Source: Pyxidicoccus trucidator (lineage in GTDB: Bacteria > Myxococcota > Myxococcia > Myxococcales > Myxococcaceae). From it: a stretch of 64,000 bases of DNA. The position numbers were made by a program, and so were the translations under genes. Location: contig NZ_JAAIXZ010000001.1 in NCBI RefSeq assembly GCF_010894435.1, forward strand, positions 650,322 to 714,321. Reading direction: 5' to 3'. The notes below the pieces were generated by a model that saw only the letters and a list, made by a program, of their open reading frames with translations, was not told where the DNA came from and made no database searches. How positions within the stretch are numbered: position 1 is the stretch's first letter; every line of letters starts with the position of its first letter. This document shows positions 9,024 through 17,943 of this stretch, piece by piece.

Positions 9024-10349
9024 TTACTGCTGGCGGCGACGACGACGCATCAGCACGCTGAGCAGGGCGGCGCCCAGCGCGGTCGCGCTGAAGCCCGCGG
9101 GAACCGAGCTGCAGGCGGGGCCGTCGCCCGAGCCCTTGCCCACCCGGACGATGACGCTGGAGGTGGAGACGCGCTGGTCAGGGAAGACGCGGTCGGCGAA
9201 GGCCAGACGCGCCGTCACCTGCAGCTCGTACTCACCCTCCTCGTCGGGGGTGAAGAAGGGAACGCTGCCGTCGACGTAGGTGTACTGCCAGTCGCGGCTC
9301 AGCGTCACCGCGCCCTGCGGGTTCTCCACCACCGCGTTGGAGCCCTCGGGGCGCTTCACCACCGTCCACTTGTACTCCATGGCCGCGCCGTTGCGGTTGG
9401 CGAAGAGCGGCGGGCGCATCGGCTCGCCCGTCTTCTCGGTGGTCAGGAAGCCGCCACCGCTGACGGTGAAGGGCGCCTTGGGGTCCAGGCAGTCGTCCGG
9501 ACGGGCCTGGTCCAGCACGAGGCAGTAGCGCGTGTCGCAGGCGTCACCGACGGCGTCGCGGTCGTCATCGAGCTGCTCGCGGTTGGGGACGGCCGGGCAG
9601 TTGTCCTGCGCGTTGAGGACGCTGTCGTCGTCGATGTCCGCGTCGCACGCGTCACCCTGGTTGTCCGCGTCCGCGTCCGCCTGGTCCGGGTTGGCCAGGC
9701 CGGGGCAGTTGTCGCCGTTGTCGGAGATGTTGTCGCCGTCCGCGTCCACGCGGCACTGGCTGCCGTCCGTCGGCATCACCTGGCTGGGGTTGGACAGGCG
9801 CGGGCAGTTGTCCTGGCCGTCGCTGATGCCGTCGTTGTCGTCGTCCAAATCACAGACGTCGCCGGCACCGTCGGTGTCCAGGTCGCTCTGGTCCTTGTTG
9901 GGCACCAGCGCGCAGTTGTCGGCCGCGTTGGCGACGGTGTCGTTGTCCTGGTCCGCGTCGCAGTCGTCGCCGCGGCCGTCACCGTCCGCGTCGCGCTGCT
10001 GGAAGTTGGAGAGCGTGGAGCAGTTGTCGCACGCGTTGCCCACCGCGTCGCCGTCGTCGTCCGTCTGGTCGCGGTTGGAGACGAAGGGGCAGTTGTCGCG
10101 GTCATCCGCGCGGCCGTCGCCGTCCGCGTCGTCGGTGTAGGACAGCGTGTCGCCATCGTCCGTGTAGTTCACCCAGACGGAGCCGCCACCACAGCCACAA
10201 CCACCACCACCCACCTCCTGGGGCGCGCCGCAGCTGTTACCCAGGCACTCCGGGTTGTCAGGGTTGTTGTTGGACTGCGCCTGCGCCTCGGGACTCAGGA
10301 AGAGGAAGGCCCCGAGGGTGAAGGCAGAAGCGAAACGAGCGATTGTCAT
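9024..10349 (-). CDS. Thrombospondin type 3 repeat protein with MYXO-CTERM anchor
   Basis: 441 residues. A Sec signal peptide ends after ALA-like EAQAQ. A Gly/Cys-rich patch (GGGGCGCGGG) precedes six thrombospondin type 3 units, each with acidic calcium loops and a DNC cysteine (for example DADGDGRADDRDNCP). A beta-sandwich (PKD/Ig-like) domain follows at about 300-405. The C-terminus is CSSVPAGFSATALGAALLSV followed by a run of arginines. A cysteine, a hydrophobic helix and terminal arginines are the layout of MYXO-CTERM, the sorting signal processed in myxobacteria for surface display. AAAGGAG precedes the ATG at 10349. It lies between VWA lipoproteins, suggesting a shared calcium-dependent surface assembly; this is inference. 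Confidence 0.85.
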   Translation of the reverse strand: MTIARFASAFTLGAFLFLSPEAQAQSNNNPDNPECLGNSCGAPQEVGGGGCGCGGGSVWVNYTDDGDTLSYTDDADGDGRADDRDNCPFVSNRDQTDDDGDAVGNACDNCSTLSNFQQRDADGDGRGDDCDADQDNDTVANAADNCALVPNKDQSDLDTDGAGDVCDLDDDNDGISDGQDNCPRLSNPSQVMPTDGSQCRVDADGDNISDNGDNCPGLANPDQADADADNQGDACDADIDDDSVLNAQDNCPAVPNREQLDDDRDAVGDACDTRYCLVLDQARPDDCLDPKAPFTVSGGGFLTTEKTGEPMRPPLFANRNGAAMEYKWTVVKRPEGSNAVVENPQGAVTLSRDWQYTYVDGSVPFFTPDEEGEYELQVTARLAFADRVFPDQRVSTSSVIVRVGKGSGDGPACSSVPAGFSATALGAALLSVLMRRRRRQQ

Positions 10350-10460
10350 GGTGACTCCTTTCAGCCAGTGCTCCTTAGCAAGGAGCGATCCGTACCCGAC
10401 ACTTGAGTGAAACCCAGGAGATTCAAGATGTTGGACACAGGCTGGGGGGACACGGGCGGG

Positions 10461-10511
10461 GGGGTGTGGGGGGCACTCCCCATTGAGAGCGAGGGGTTCA
10501 CCCCACACCCC
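10461..10511 (-). terminator. Stem-loop downstream of the first surface lipoprotein gene
   Basis: GGGGTGTGGGG (10461-10471) pairs perfectly with CCCCACACCCC (10501-10511), with further CCCC/GGGG pairing possible inside the loop. It lies just beyond the stop at 10520 of the minus-strand gene and before the start at 10349 of the next one, so it could end or attenuate transcription between them. There is no U-tract. Confidence 0.5.
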
Positions 10512-10519
10512 GGGGTGGA

Positions 10520-12169
10520 TCAGGTTCCGAGGATGAAGGCGTCGGGCTCGAGGGAGATGGTGCCCGCCGGGGTGCGCCCGTCCTTGTCGCTGTACTCGAC
10601 GGGCTGGATGAAGAGCGAGCCGATGCCGGCGCCGCGCGGGTCATTGTCCCGGCCCGCCTGGAGGTAGATGTACACCTCGTTGGTGCCGGCGGGGATGACC
10701 TCGCCCGGGATGAAGGGGTGGGGCCGGGCGCGGGTGGGCAGCACGGTGATGTTCTCCGCGCGGGCGGCGTAGCAGGTGCGGCCGTCGGGCGTGGCCTCGG
10801 ACTCGACCAGGTTGTAGCCGTAGCCGCGCTCGCGGTGGAAGTCGAGGTCGGCGCTGAGCGGGTCGCCATGCGCCTCCACCTCGGCGACGTTGGTGATGCC
10901 GTCGCGGTCCGAGTCGAGCAGGTCCTCGGGGACGAGCGGGTTCGTCATGGACAGCGTCTCCACCAGGTCCGGCACCGCGTCCCCGTCCGTGTCGCCGATG
11001 CACGGGTCGGTGCCCAGCACGCGCTCCTCGCAGGTGTTGAGCCGGTCGCCGTCCTCGTCCAGGGACAGGTTGCAGCCGTTGATGACGTCCGGAACGAGCG
11101 GGTCCAGGCCCATGCGGACCTCCAGGCCGTCCATCAGCCCGTCCTGGTCCGAGTCCAGCACGAGCGCGTCCGTGCCGAGCACGTCCTCGTCCACGTCCGG
11201 CAGGCCGTCCCCGTCGCTGTCGGCGAGCGCCTGGCCGGCGCGCACCACCACGTTGCGGTTGAAGGCGATGAAGCGCTTGAGCTTGAGGGTGTTCGTCCGC
11301 GCGGCGTACTGGATGCCGGTGAGGGCGCCGGGCAGGCCCGCGAAGTCCACTTCAATGGGCTCGGTGCCACCGGCGCTGGCGATGGCGGCCACCACCTGGC
11401 GGGTGAGCGGGTCCGGCGTGGTGCCGCGCACGTAGATGGGCTGCACCACCACCTCGCCGGCGCCGAACTGCTGGGCCAACGCCTTGATTTCACCGGTGAC
11501 GGCCGTCAGCTCACAGCTCGCGCAGGCCGTGTCGCAGGCATCGCGCCCCGGGGTGCCGATGGCGCCGCAGCTCGCCGCCTGCGCCAGGGCGAGGCAGCGC
11601 GAGTCGAGCCCCACGCCGAAGTCGGCGTTGTCGCGCGCCCGGGCGCAGGTCCTGTCTCCACTGCGGATCACCACCACCACCATGTAGCGCGTGCGGGCCA
11701 CCTCGCCGCGGCAGGACGTCTGCATGTCGCCGGACAGCAGCGTCTTGGAGAGCCGCAGGGCCGAGCGCACGCTCACCGGCCCCGACTCCTGGTACGTCGC
11801 GTAGCGCGGCAGCGTGGCCTGGAAGTCCGACGCGTCGGAGAAGCCGCCCAACAGGCCGGTGGCCACCGTGTGGTAGGCCACGAGCCCGAACTGGACGAAG
11901 GGGCCGGAGAAGCGGCTCGTCAGCGTGGCCAGGCCGTCCGTGGCGTAGCCCACCATCTCCGCCTCGACGCCGTCCCCGCCTTCAATCGCGAAGAGCACCT
12001 TGGTGGGGAACGCGTCACCGCCCGCCAGGGGCACACAGACGTTGCCGGCGAAGCTGGCGCGGTCCTTCCCATCCGGGCCGCGCCCGCCCAGGGCATACAG
12101 GCCCGCGTCGGAGCACGACAGCAACAGCACGGGAACGAGGAGCCAGGCAGACCGTGAGAGGGCGCGCAT
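10520..12169 (-). CDS. TSP3-repeat lipoprotein with degenerate VWA-like domain
   Basis: 549 residues; lipobox LLLSC. It aligns with the two VWA lipoproteins downstream: the entry motif (F-x-G-x-x-C, then P-x-K and a hydrophobic strand) is kept, but where they have DxSxS this protein reads LFAIEGGDGVEAEM, so the MIDAS metal site is lost. Calcium loops are retained (DSDGDGLPDVDED, DSDQDGLMDGLEV, DTDGDAVPDLVE, DSDRDGITNVAEV), as is the C-terminal module (GYGYNLV...PDGRTCYAA). The start at 12169 gives a clean signal peptide; an in-frame ATG 13 codons upstream is possible. Probably a structural or pseudo-receptor member of the surface set. Confidence 0.75.
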   Translation of the reverse strand: MRALSRSAWLLVPVLLLSCSDAGLYALGGRGPDGKDRASFAGNVCVPLAGGDAFPTKVLFAIEGGDGVEAEMVGYATDGLATLTSRFSGPFVQFGLVAYHTVATGLLGGFSDASDFQATLPRYATYQESGPVSVRSALRLSKTLLSGDMQTSCRGEVARTRYMVVVVIRSGDRTCARARDNADFGVGLDSRCLALAQAASCGAIGTPGRDACDTACASCELTAVTGEIKALAQQFGAGEVVVQPIYVRGTTPDPLTRQVVAAIASAGGTEPIEVDFAGLPGALTGIQYAARTNTLKLKRFIAFNRNVVVRAGQALADSDGDGLPDVDEDVLGTDALVLDSDQDGLMDGLEVRMGLDPLVPDVINGCNLSLDEDGDRLNTCEERVLGTDPCIGDTDGDAVPDLVETLSMTNPLVPEDLLDSDRDGITNVAEVEAHGDPLSADLDFHRERGYGYNLVESEATPDGRTCYAARAENITVLPTRARPHPFIPGEVIPAGTNEVYIYLQAGRDNDPRGAGIGSLFIQPVEYSDKDGRTPAGTISLEPDAFILGT

Positions 12170-12255
12170 CAGTCGGATTGTACACCTTAGCCCCCCAAGT
12201 GGACGCAAGTGACTCCGGCACAGGTCGCGGATTCAGGGGGAGAGTGGCACAGCGG

Positions 12256-12273
12256 GGGCCGAGATTTCGGCCC
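12256..12273 (-). terminator. Hairpin after the CHAT-cluster protease gene
   Basis: GGGCCGA and TCGGCCC form a perfect 7-bp stem around GATT. It lies about 75 bases past the stop at 12347 of the minus-strand protease gene and upstream of the next minus gene. A terminator role is plausible; no U-tract is present. Confidence 0.45.
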
Positions 12274-12346
12274 GCCGTGGAACCGGCCCGTCAGGCTGGT
12301 TGCTCTCCTGGCCCCGCGGTGCATGGACCTCAAGGTGCGCGTGCGC

Positions 12347-14041
12347 TCACCCCTGTCCCGAGAGGTGACGGGCCAGGGCCGCGAGGCCGGCGGCGCGGTA
12401 GAGCGCCTCCCACCGTCGCAGTTCCGTGACGGAGACGCCGTGCGCGTCGGCGAGTACCCCGGCGTCCTGCTGCCCGGAGAGCAGCGCGAGGACGACCGCC
12501 TCCAGCGCCTCGGGGCCGTGCGCGGGCGCTTCCAGGGAGGGCATCCGGAACTGGTCTCTCAGGACGCTGGACGCCAGCCGGTTGAAGTCGGCGGGGGCCG
12601 GCGCCGGGGCCACGGCGCGCGCGGGCTCGCGAGGGGAGGCCAGCGGCAGCCGGACGGCGGGGTCGCCCAGGAGGAGGTAGTTGGCGAGGTCCTGGCGGAG
12701 AATCCAGAGCCGGGCCCGCTCCAGCAGGTCGATGGAGGAGGGCAGCCCGCCCGCGCGCTCCTGCTCCTCCTGGTTGTAGAGCGACGCCAGCTCGCTGCTC
12801 GTCTCGTTGAGCACCTGTGTCAGCGTGTGCAGCGCGACGCCCGCGCGGCTTCCCCGGGCCAGCTCCTTGAGCAGCTCGATGAAGCGCGACGGCGTGCCCT
12901 GGCCCCTGTCACTGAAGCTGTGGGACCAGGCGAGGTCCACGTGGCCCAGCACCGCCAGCGGCCCGTCGGGGTTGGCCAGCGCGGCCCGGGCCGGCGCGGC
13001 GATGAAGGGCGTCTCGCCCTCCCGGGGCAGCGCCTCCAGGCCCCGGCGCGCGTTCGGGTCGGTGGAGGGCAGCTTGCGCAGCCAGTGCGCGTAGCTGCTG
13101 CGCGACGGCGTGCCCGCGCTGAAGCACGCGAAGCTGAACCAGACGCCGCCCGGGACGAAGGGCCGCGACGCCAGCGCGTCGGCGGAGAGGAAGCGTCCGT
13201 CCGGCAGCTTCAGCTCGCCCTGGTGCGCGAGGCGCTCCCCGGGCCCGGCCCAGCCGCTCGGCGGCCGTCCCCGGCCATGGCTGAGGGTGAAGAGCACGCC
13301 CGCCCCGACATCCGAGGCGCGGGCCAGGAGCGACTCCTGCGTGCCGCCCAGCTCGTGGATGTCCGCGCGGGGGAAGTCGGCATCCTCCTGGCGCTGACGG
13401 CAGGCCGCCATGCTCGGGGTGATGAGCGCCCGGTAGCCGGTCTCCGTCGCGGAGGTGCCGTCCCGCGAGGTGTAGAAGAGCAGGCGCGCCCGCGACTCGC
13501 GCGCGGGCTCTCGCTCCCAGCGCAGCACCTTGGCGACATAGGCCTCGTAGTCCGCGTCCGCGGCGAAGGCCAGCCGGCCCACGTAGGCGTCCGTGGACAG
13601 CTCGGCCTGCAGCTCCAGCGGCAGCTCGTGCAGGTCTCCCAGCAGCAGCAGGTAGCGCGGCCGGTCCTTCTCGGGGGTGCGCTCGTCCCGGTAGACCTCG
13701 CGCTTCCAGCCCCGGGCATACGCGCTGTCCATCACCGGGCGGACCCGGTAGACGGCCACGGGCGCGCCGCCCTGCGCCTCCTGCCGCCAGCGCCGCAGCG
13801 GCTCGACGAGCCCGAGGAGCCTGTCTCCCCGGGGACCGCTTGGCGCCACCAGCCCCCACCGCTGGCGGCGCAAGTCATTCGGGTCTCCCGTCGCGTCCCA
13901 CAGCGCGTCGGGCTCGTCGAGCGGCGCGGGCCGAGGAGCACTCCGGAGGCACTCCAGGGGAAGCCCGTAGCGAGGCACGGCCGCCTCGTCGTCATCGGCG
14001 AGCAGCAACTCGACGGTCCTCGGGCGTCCCCTGTCCTGCAC
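12347..14041 (-). CDS. Caspase-fold cysteine peptidase (C25/CHAT-like)
   Basis: 564 residues, no signal peptide or membrane segment. The centre has a caspase/gingipain-like fold: LLLLGDLHELPLELQ followed by YVGRLAF and KVLRWE (as in C25-type peptidases), a catalytic-type histidine in FTLSHGRGRP (H255) and a cysteine in FSFACFSAGTP (C306), giving the His-Cys dyad of clan CD enzymes. The C-terminus (about 490-564) is helical. No initiating ATG exists; the GTG at 14041 with GGAGAAGGGAAGG just upstream fits, 44 bases after the preceding stop. Last gene of the CHAT/sigma cluster and probably co-transcribed with the 253-residue gene. Substrate unknown; the cluster's duplicated protein and anti-sigma factor are candidates. 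Confidence 0.75.
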   Translation of the reverse strand: MQDRGRPRTVELLLADDDEAAVPRYGLPLECLRSAPRPAPLDEPDALWDATGDPNDLRRQRWGLVAPSGPRGDRLLGLVEPLRRWRQEAQGGAPVAVYRVRPVMDSAYARGWKREVYRDERTPEKDRPRYLLLLGDLHELPLELQAELSTDAYVGRLAFAADADYEAYVAKVLRWEREPARESRARLLFYTSRDGTSATETGYRALITPSMAACRQRQEDADFPRADIHELGGTQESLLARASDVGAGVLFTLSHGRGRPPSGWAGPGERLAHQGELKLPDGRFLSADALASRPFVPGGVWFSFACFSAGTPSRSSYAHWLRKLPSTDPNARRGLEALPREGETPFIAAPARAALANPDGPLAVLGHVDLAWSHSFSDRGQGTPSRFIELLKELARGSRAGVALHTLTQVLNETSSELASLYNQEEQERAGGLPSSIDLLERARLWILRQDLANYLLLGDPAVRLPLASPREPARAVAPAPAPADFNRLASSVLRDQFRMPSLEAPAHGPEALEAVVLALLSGQQDAGVLADAHGVSVTELRRWEALYRAAGLAALARHLSGQG

Positions 14042-14085
14042 GGCCCTTCCCTTCTCCAATGACCTTCGGCTTGCGGCCTCCGGCG

Positions 14086-14847
14086 TCAGGAGGCCCGCGC
14101 GGCGACCTGCGCGCTCGTGTGGGTGAGGATTTCGCACGTGCCCGCAGCGCAGGCGCAGGCCGAGAACAGCGCGCCGGCGTGCTGGTCGACGTACGCCTGG
14201 AGGAACGGCAGCGGCGGCGCGTCGCGCAGCTCCAGGCTGGCCCCGGCCAGCTTCATCCGCTCGCTGAAGCCGCCGAGGTGGTCGCTCACACGGCCCCGGG
14301 CCACGAAGACGAACCGGTCCGGCGCGCCGCACACGCCGAACGCGACGAAGTCATCCTCGCCCGACGCCGGGATGACGATGACGCGCCGGCTGGGCGTCAC
14401 CTCCGCGGGCCAGGAGAAGCTCGCGGTGGAGAGCGGCTCCGGCGGGGTCTCCAGCAGGCCCGCGCCGCCCGTCTGCGCGCCACCACCCAGGGCGACGAAG
14501 CCCTGCACGGGCGGATTCTTGGGCCCCTCCGTCTCCTGGCTCTCGTAGGGGTCATCGGACGTGTACCGCTTCACGAGGTGCCAGGGCAGCGGCGGCCGCG
14601 CGTACAGCTCCACCCGGGCCCCGTCCCGCTCCAGGGTGGCGAGGAACGCGCCCAGGTGCGCGCCCACCCTGCCCCGCGCCACGAAGAGTACCGTGTCGCC
14701 GGGGCCCACCACGCCGAAGGCCACGAACCGGGTGGCGTCGGGCAGCGGCATCAGGAAGGTGCGGCGCGAGGCCGCTCCGGCCCCGGTCCAGAAGTCCACA
14801 TCGTCAGAGAACTCCAGGTTGTAGACGGCCGGCTCCTGTTGGCTCAT
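14086..14847 (-). CDS. Internally duplicated protein of the CHAT cluster, unknown function
   Basis: 253 residues with two tandem copies of a module of about 95 residues. Copy 1 has TRFVAFGVVGPGDTVLFVAR then GRVGAHLGAF; copy 2 has DDFVAFGVCGAPDRFVFVAR then GRVSDHLGGF. Both end in a PPLP segment (ARPPLPWHL and DAPPLPFLQ). The C-terminal tail is cysteine-containing (ACACAAGTC). No signal peptide, membrane helix or known family recognised. The ATG at 14847 follows AAGGGAGGGAG; the in-frame ATG 20 codons upstream overlaps the promoter element. It is first in a two-gene unit with the C25/CHAT-like peptidase, so it may be that enzyme's substrate, inhibitor or sensor. Confidence 0.75.
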   Translation of the reverse strand: MSQQEPAVYNLEFSDDVDFWTGAGAASRRTFLMPLPDATRFVAFGVVGPGDTVLFVARGRVGAHLGAFLATLERDGARVELYARPPLPWHLVKRYTSDDPYESQETEGPKNPPVQGFVALGGGAQTGGAGLLETPPEPLSTASFSWPAEVTPSRRVIVIPASGEDDFVAFGVCGAPDRFVFVARGRVSDHLGGFSERMKLAGASLELRDAPPLPFLQAYVDQHAGALFSACACAAGTCEILTHTSAQVAARAS

Positions 14848-14891
14848 GACTCCCTCCCTTGGTGGGTAGCGGTGGAATTGCTCTACCCACT

Positions 14892-14922
14892 GGAGAAACG
14901 CCGCCACCCGGAATTCTTACGC
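14892..14922 (-). promoter_or_regulatory. Candidate ECF-type promoter of the duplicated-protein/peptidase unit
   Basis: On the minus strand GCGTAAGAATTC, nine bases, then GGCGTT with the last five bases GCGTT at 14897-14901. The upstream block, downstream GCGT and exact spacing are shared with two elements at 18757-18787 and 18809-18840. The layout (GTAA block, 16 bases, CGT block) is typical of ECF sigma promoters. It begins 5 bases after the anti-sigma gene stops and is followed by the start at 14847. Confidence 0.7.
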
Positions 14923-14926
14923 GCCT

Positions 14927-17900
14927 TCATTCAAACAGCAGGACGCTGTCGAGCCAGGGCGCGCCGCGCTGCTGCTCCAGCCACCGCATGCGCTCGTCGC
15001 GCAGCGCGAGGGCCGGCGGTGCCCCGGAGCGGATGCGCTCGCGGACCGCGTTGAAGAAGGCCGCGGCCTCCAGGTCGGGAATCTCCACCGTCGCCGCGAG
15101 CACCCCGCGCGCGCCCGCTTCGATGAAGGAGGCGGGAAGGCTGAAGGGCGAGTCGAGCGTGTAGGCCGTGTGCGCGGCGTGGCAGGCGGCCAGCACCACG
15201 AAGGGAGCCCCCCGCAGCGTCGCGGAGCGCACCCGCGAGACGCTCAGCTCCGGGTCCTCCTGGCCCGGTGCCAGCAGCAGGTAGGACGAGCTGGAGGAGC
15301 CGTCGACGATGCCATGCGCCACCAGGTCGACTTCCGTCGCGTCCTGCATGGCGGCGAGGACGCGCGAAGGCGTGGCCTCCGGCCCCGTCAGCGTTTCGCG
15401 CTGCTCGTCAGGGCCGAAGCCGGGCGTCCACGCGTTGAGGCGCTGGAGGGGGCTGCCGGGTGGCAGCTCCACGTCCGAGACGACGAGGTGTCTGGCGGGC
15501 CCGAGGCGCGGCGGAGCGGGCGGCGTGGTGCGCGTCAGGTAGCTCCACGCCAGGTCCGAGGGCAGCAGCCCGGCCCGGCCATGGAGCGGAGGCCGCGCGA
15601 GCACCTCCACGCGGGAGCACGCACGCAGCGCCGTCAGCAGATTCTCCGGCACCAGCCCGTCCAGCCGCCGGGGCAGCGGGTGCCGCCGGGACTCGTCGAA
15701 GTGGCCCAGCAGCTCGCCAGAGGGGCTCAGCGCCAGGAGCAGGGTCCGCTCGGAGTCCGCGGTGACGGCCAGCAGGCACTGGCCCGGCAACCTGACACGC
15801 AGCATGCTCGAAGCTCGCATCACTGCGTTGTTGGGCGTCGGCTTCTGGTACCGGGACGGCGGCCCCAGGTTCCGCTCCTTCGCGAACAGCTCCAGCGCCG
15901 TCACGAAGTCCCCGCGCCGGCCCGCCTCATGGAGCAGCGAGGTGTAGCTGTAGGCCCGCGCCCGCCTCGCCGCCGCGTCGTCCTGGACGCCCACGGCCTC
16001 CGCCTCTTCGATGGCGCGCCAGAGCATCGCGCGCCCCCGCTCCGTGTCCTGCTCGATGAGGAACCGGCCCATGATGTGCGTGGCGACCGCGCGCCCGCCC
16101 GCGCTGAGCATGGGCTGGGCCGTCTCCAGCGCCCGACTCAGGTGCGCCTCGTCACCGGGCGCGCGCTTGAGACGGGAGATGTCCGCCAGGAAGCTCGCGC
16201 CGCTGAACGAGAGCGGAAGTCCCGTGGCCAGCGCGGCGTCGATTTCCCGCCGGGCCTCGTCCACCCACAGCTCCTGGATGGCCATGCTCGCGAGGTCCTG
16301 ATGGGCCCGGCGCTCGTCGTCCGGGTCTCCCCTCCCGCGCTCCAGGTACTCCCCGAGGTAGGCGCGCGTCAGGGAGCCGTTGTTCACCACGCGGGAAATC
16401 TGGGCGAGGTTCCACAGCAGGTCCTGCTCCAGCGACCACTCATTGCTCGCGCCGGCCTCCTTCCAGCCGGCCTCGGCATGGGGGAGCGCGGCGTCCATCA
16501 TGTTGCGCTGGATATAGAGGTTGGACAGCTCCCGCTGGAGGAAGAGGCAGCGGTACTCCAGGCCTTCCGCCGGGCAGCCCGCGAGCGCGTCGAGCAGCGT
16601 CCGCAGGGCCTGCTTCCATTCTCCGGCGGAGGCCTGGACTCTCGCGCGCTCCTGCGCCGCGAAGAGCTGGAACCAGGTGTCCCCCGTGGCCAGGGCCTTC
16701 GCCGTGTAGAGGTCCAGGTTGTCGGTGTTGATCCCCGCCTTGAAGAGCGCGCCCAGGAAGATGTCGTCCTCTCGGGACTGGAGCAGCGCCTCCAGGAAGC
16801 GCTCCTGTTCCGTCCGCGCGGGCGCCTGCCGACCCTGGGCCGCGTAGTCCCGGGCGAGCGGGGCGCGCCGGGAGAAGTCCGCCTCCGCGACGCGGCGCAC
16901 ATAGCGCTCCAGCACGGAGCCCCCCGCGCGAGCGTCCAGCTCCCGGGCGAGGGGCAGCAACTCCAGCACACGCTCGCGGTTCGGCGCGGCCCGGATGGCG
17001 TCGTAGAAGAAGAGGCGGGCAATGGGCAGCTGCTCGAAGCCCTGGGGGAGGATGGCCGGTGGCGCCTCGAGCAGGGCCATGCCCGCCTTGTACGCCGTCC
17101 GCCACCGTGCCCCGCGCTCGCGCGTGGCGCGCTGGAGGTCCTCCGCCTTGCGCGCCGCCTCCTCGGCCCAGCCGGGCTCGCGGAGGGCGGCGACCTCGCT
17201 GAAGGACCGCGCCGCCATCAGCGGCAGGCCCAGTTGGCGCAGCACCAGTCCCCGGTTCCACAGGGCCTGCGCATGGCGCGGGTGCTCGCGCAGCACCGCG
17301 TCCAGCAGTTGGAGTGACTCCTGGGGCCTGCCCTTGAGCATCAGCGCCACCGCGCGGTCATTGTCCTGCTCCGGGGAGCGCTCCTTCAGCTCACCCAGCT
17401 TCTGGAGCGCCCGGGCCGCCAGCCCCGCGTCATTGCGCACGAGGTAGGCCGCCGCCAGCCCGTGGAGGTCCTTCTCGCGCTCCAGCCAGGCGAGCGCCTC
17501 CAGCGGCAGGTCCTCGGGCACGCTGTCGGCGCTCATCAGCTTCGCGGCGGGAGGGCGGTAGACGTCGGCGCCCGGGTAGCCGACGCGTGCCTCCAGTTGG
17601 CGATGCGAGCTCTTCCGCATCCACGGGTCCTGCGGCGGAGTGGAGGACAGCACCTGAGGCCCCCCCACCAGCACCAGCAGCGACGCGGCGAGGGCGGACA
17701 CCGCCACGCCGAAGGAGCGCCGCCGGAACAGCGGAATGGGGGCGGACGGTAATGACGCCGGCGCCTGTCGCTCGGCGTTCTCCACCTGGCGTCGCGCCAG
17801 GAACTTGAGCTGGACCAGCTCCGTCATCTCGCGCTGGCAGCGCGCGCAGTCCGGGAGGTGCTCGCGGAAGGACTCGGCCTCATCGGGACCAAGCTCTCCA

Positions 17901-17938
17901 TCCACGAACGGGCCGACTGTGTCGCAAAGGGTGGCCAT
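14927..17938 (-). CDS. Anti-sigma factor zinc finger fused to TPRs and a CHAT protease
   Basis: 1003 residues. Residues 1-40 form a zinc anti-sigma domain: C5, then HLPDCARC (H27, C31, C34), the HxxxCxxC signature. A hydrophobic segment at about 75-95 (VAVSALAASLLVLVGG) is a likely membrane helix. Residues of roughly 150-720 are helical TPR-like repeats. The C-terminal CHAT domain has a histidine in VDLVAHG (H875) and a cysteine in VLAACHAAHT (C919), the clan CD dyad. It starts five bases after the sigma gene stops, the usual sigma/anti-sigma arrangement. With the zinc finger in the cytoplasm, TPR-CHAT would be periplasmic if the single helix spans the membrane. It probably restrains the sigma factor until the protease domain is triggered; this mechanism is inferred. 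Confidence 0.85.
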   Translation of the reverse strand: MATLCDTVGPFVDGELGPDEAESFREHLPDCARCQREMTELVQLKFLARRQVENAERQAPASLPSAPIPLFRRRSFGVAVSALAASLLVLVGGPQVLSSTPPQDPWMRKSSHRQLEARVGYPGADVYRPPAAKLMSADSVPEDLPLEALAWLEREKDLHGLAAAYLVRNDAGLAARALQKLGELKERSPEQDNDRAVALMLKGRPQESLQLLDAVLREHPRHAQALWNRGLVLRQLGLPLMAARSFSEVAALREPGWAEEAARKAEDLQRATRERGARWRTAYKAGMALLEAPPAILPQGFEQLPIARLFFYDAIRAAPNRERVLELLPLARELDARAGGSVLERYVRRVAEADFSRRAPLARDYAAQGRQAPARTEQERFLEALLQSREDDIFLGALFKAGINTDNLDLYTAKALATGDTWFQLFAAQERARVQASAGEWKQALRTLLDALAGCPAEGLEYRCLFLQRELSNLYIQRNMMDAALPHAEAGWKEAGASNEWSLEQDLLWNLAQISRVVNNGSLTRAYLGEYLERGRGDPDDERRAHQDLASMAIQELWVDEARREIDAALATGLPLSFSGASFLADISRLKRAPGDEAHLSRALETAQPMLSAGGRAVATHIMGRFLIEQDTERGRAMLWRAIEEAEAVGVQDDAAARRARAYSYTSLLHEAGRRGDFVTALELFAKERNLGPPSRYQKPTPNNAVMRASSMLRVRLPGQCLLAVTADSERTLLLALSPSGELLGHFDESRRHPLPRRLDGLVPENLLTALRACSRVEVLARPPLHGRAGLLPSDLAWSYLTRTTPPAPPRLGPARHLVVSDVELPPGSPLQRLNAWTPGFGPDEQRETLTGPEATPSRVLAAMQDATEVDLVAHGIVDGSSSSSYLLLAPGQEDPELSVSRVRSATLRGAPFVVLAACHAAHTAYTLDSPFSLPASFIEAGARGVLAATVEIPDLEAAAFFNAVRERIRSGAPPALALRDERMRWLEQQRGAPWLDSVLLFE

Positions 17939-17943
17939 GTCGA

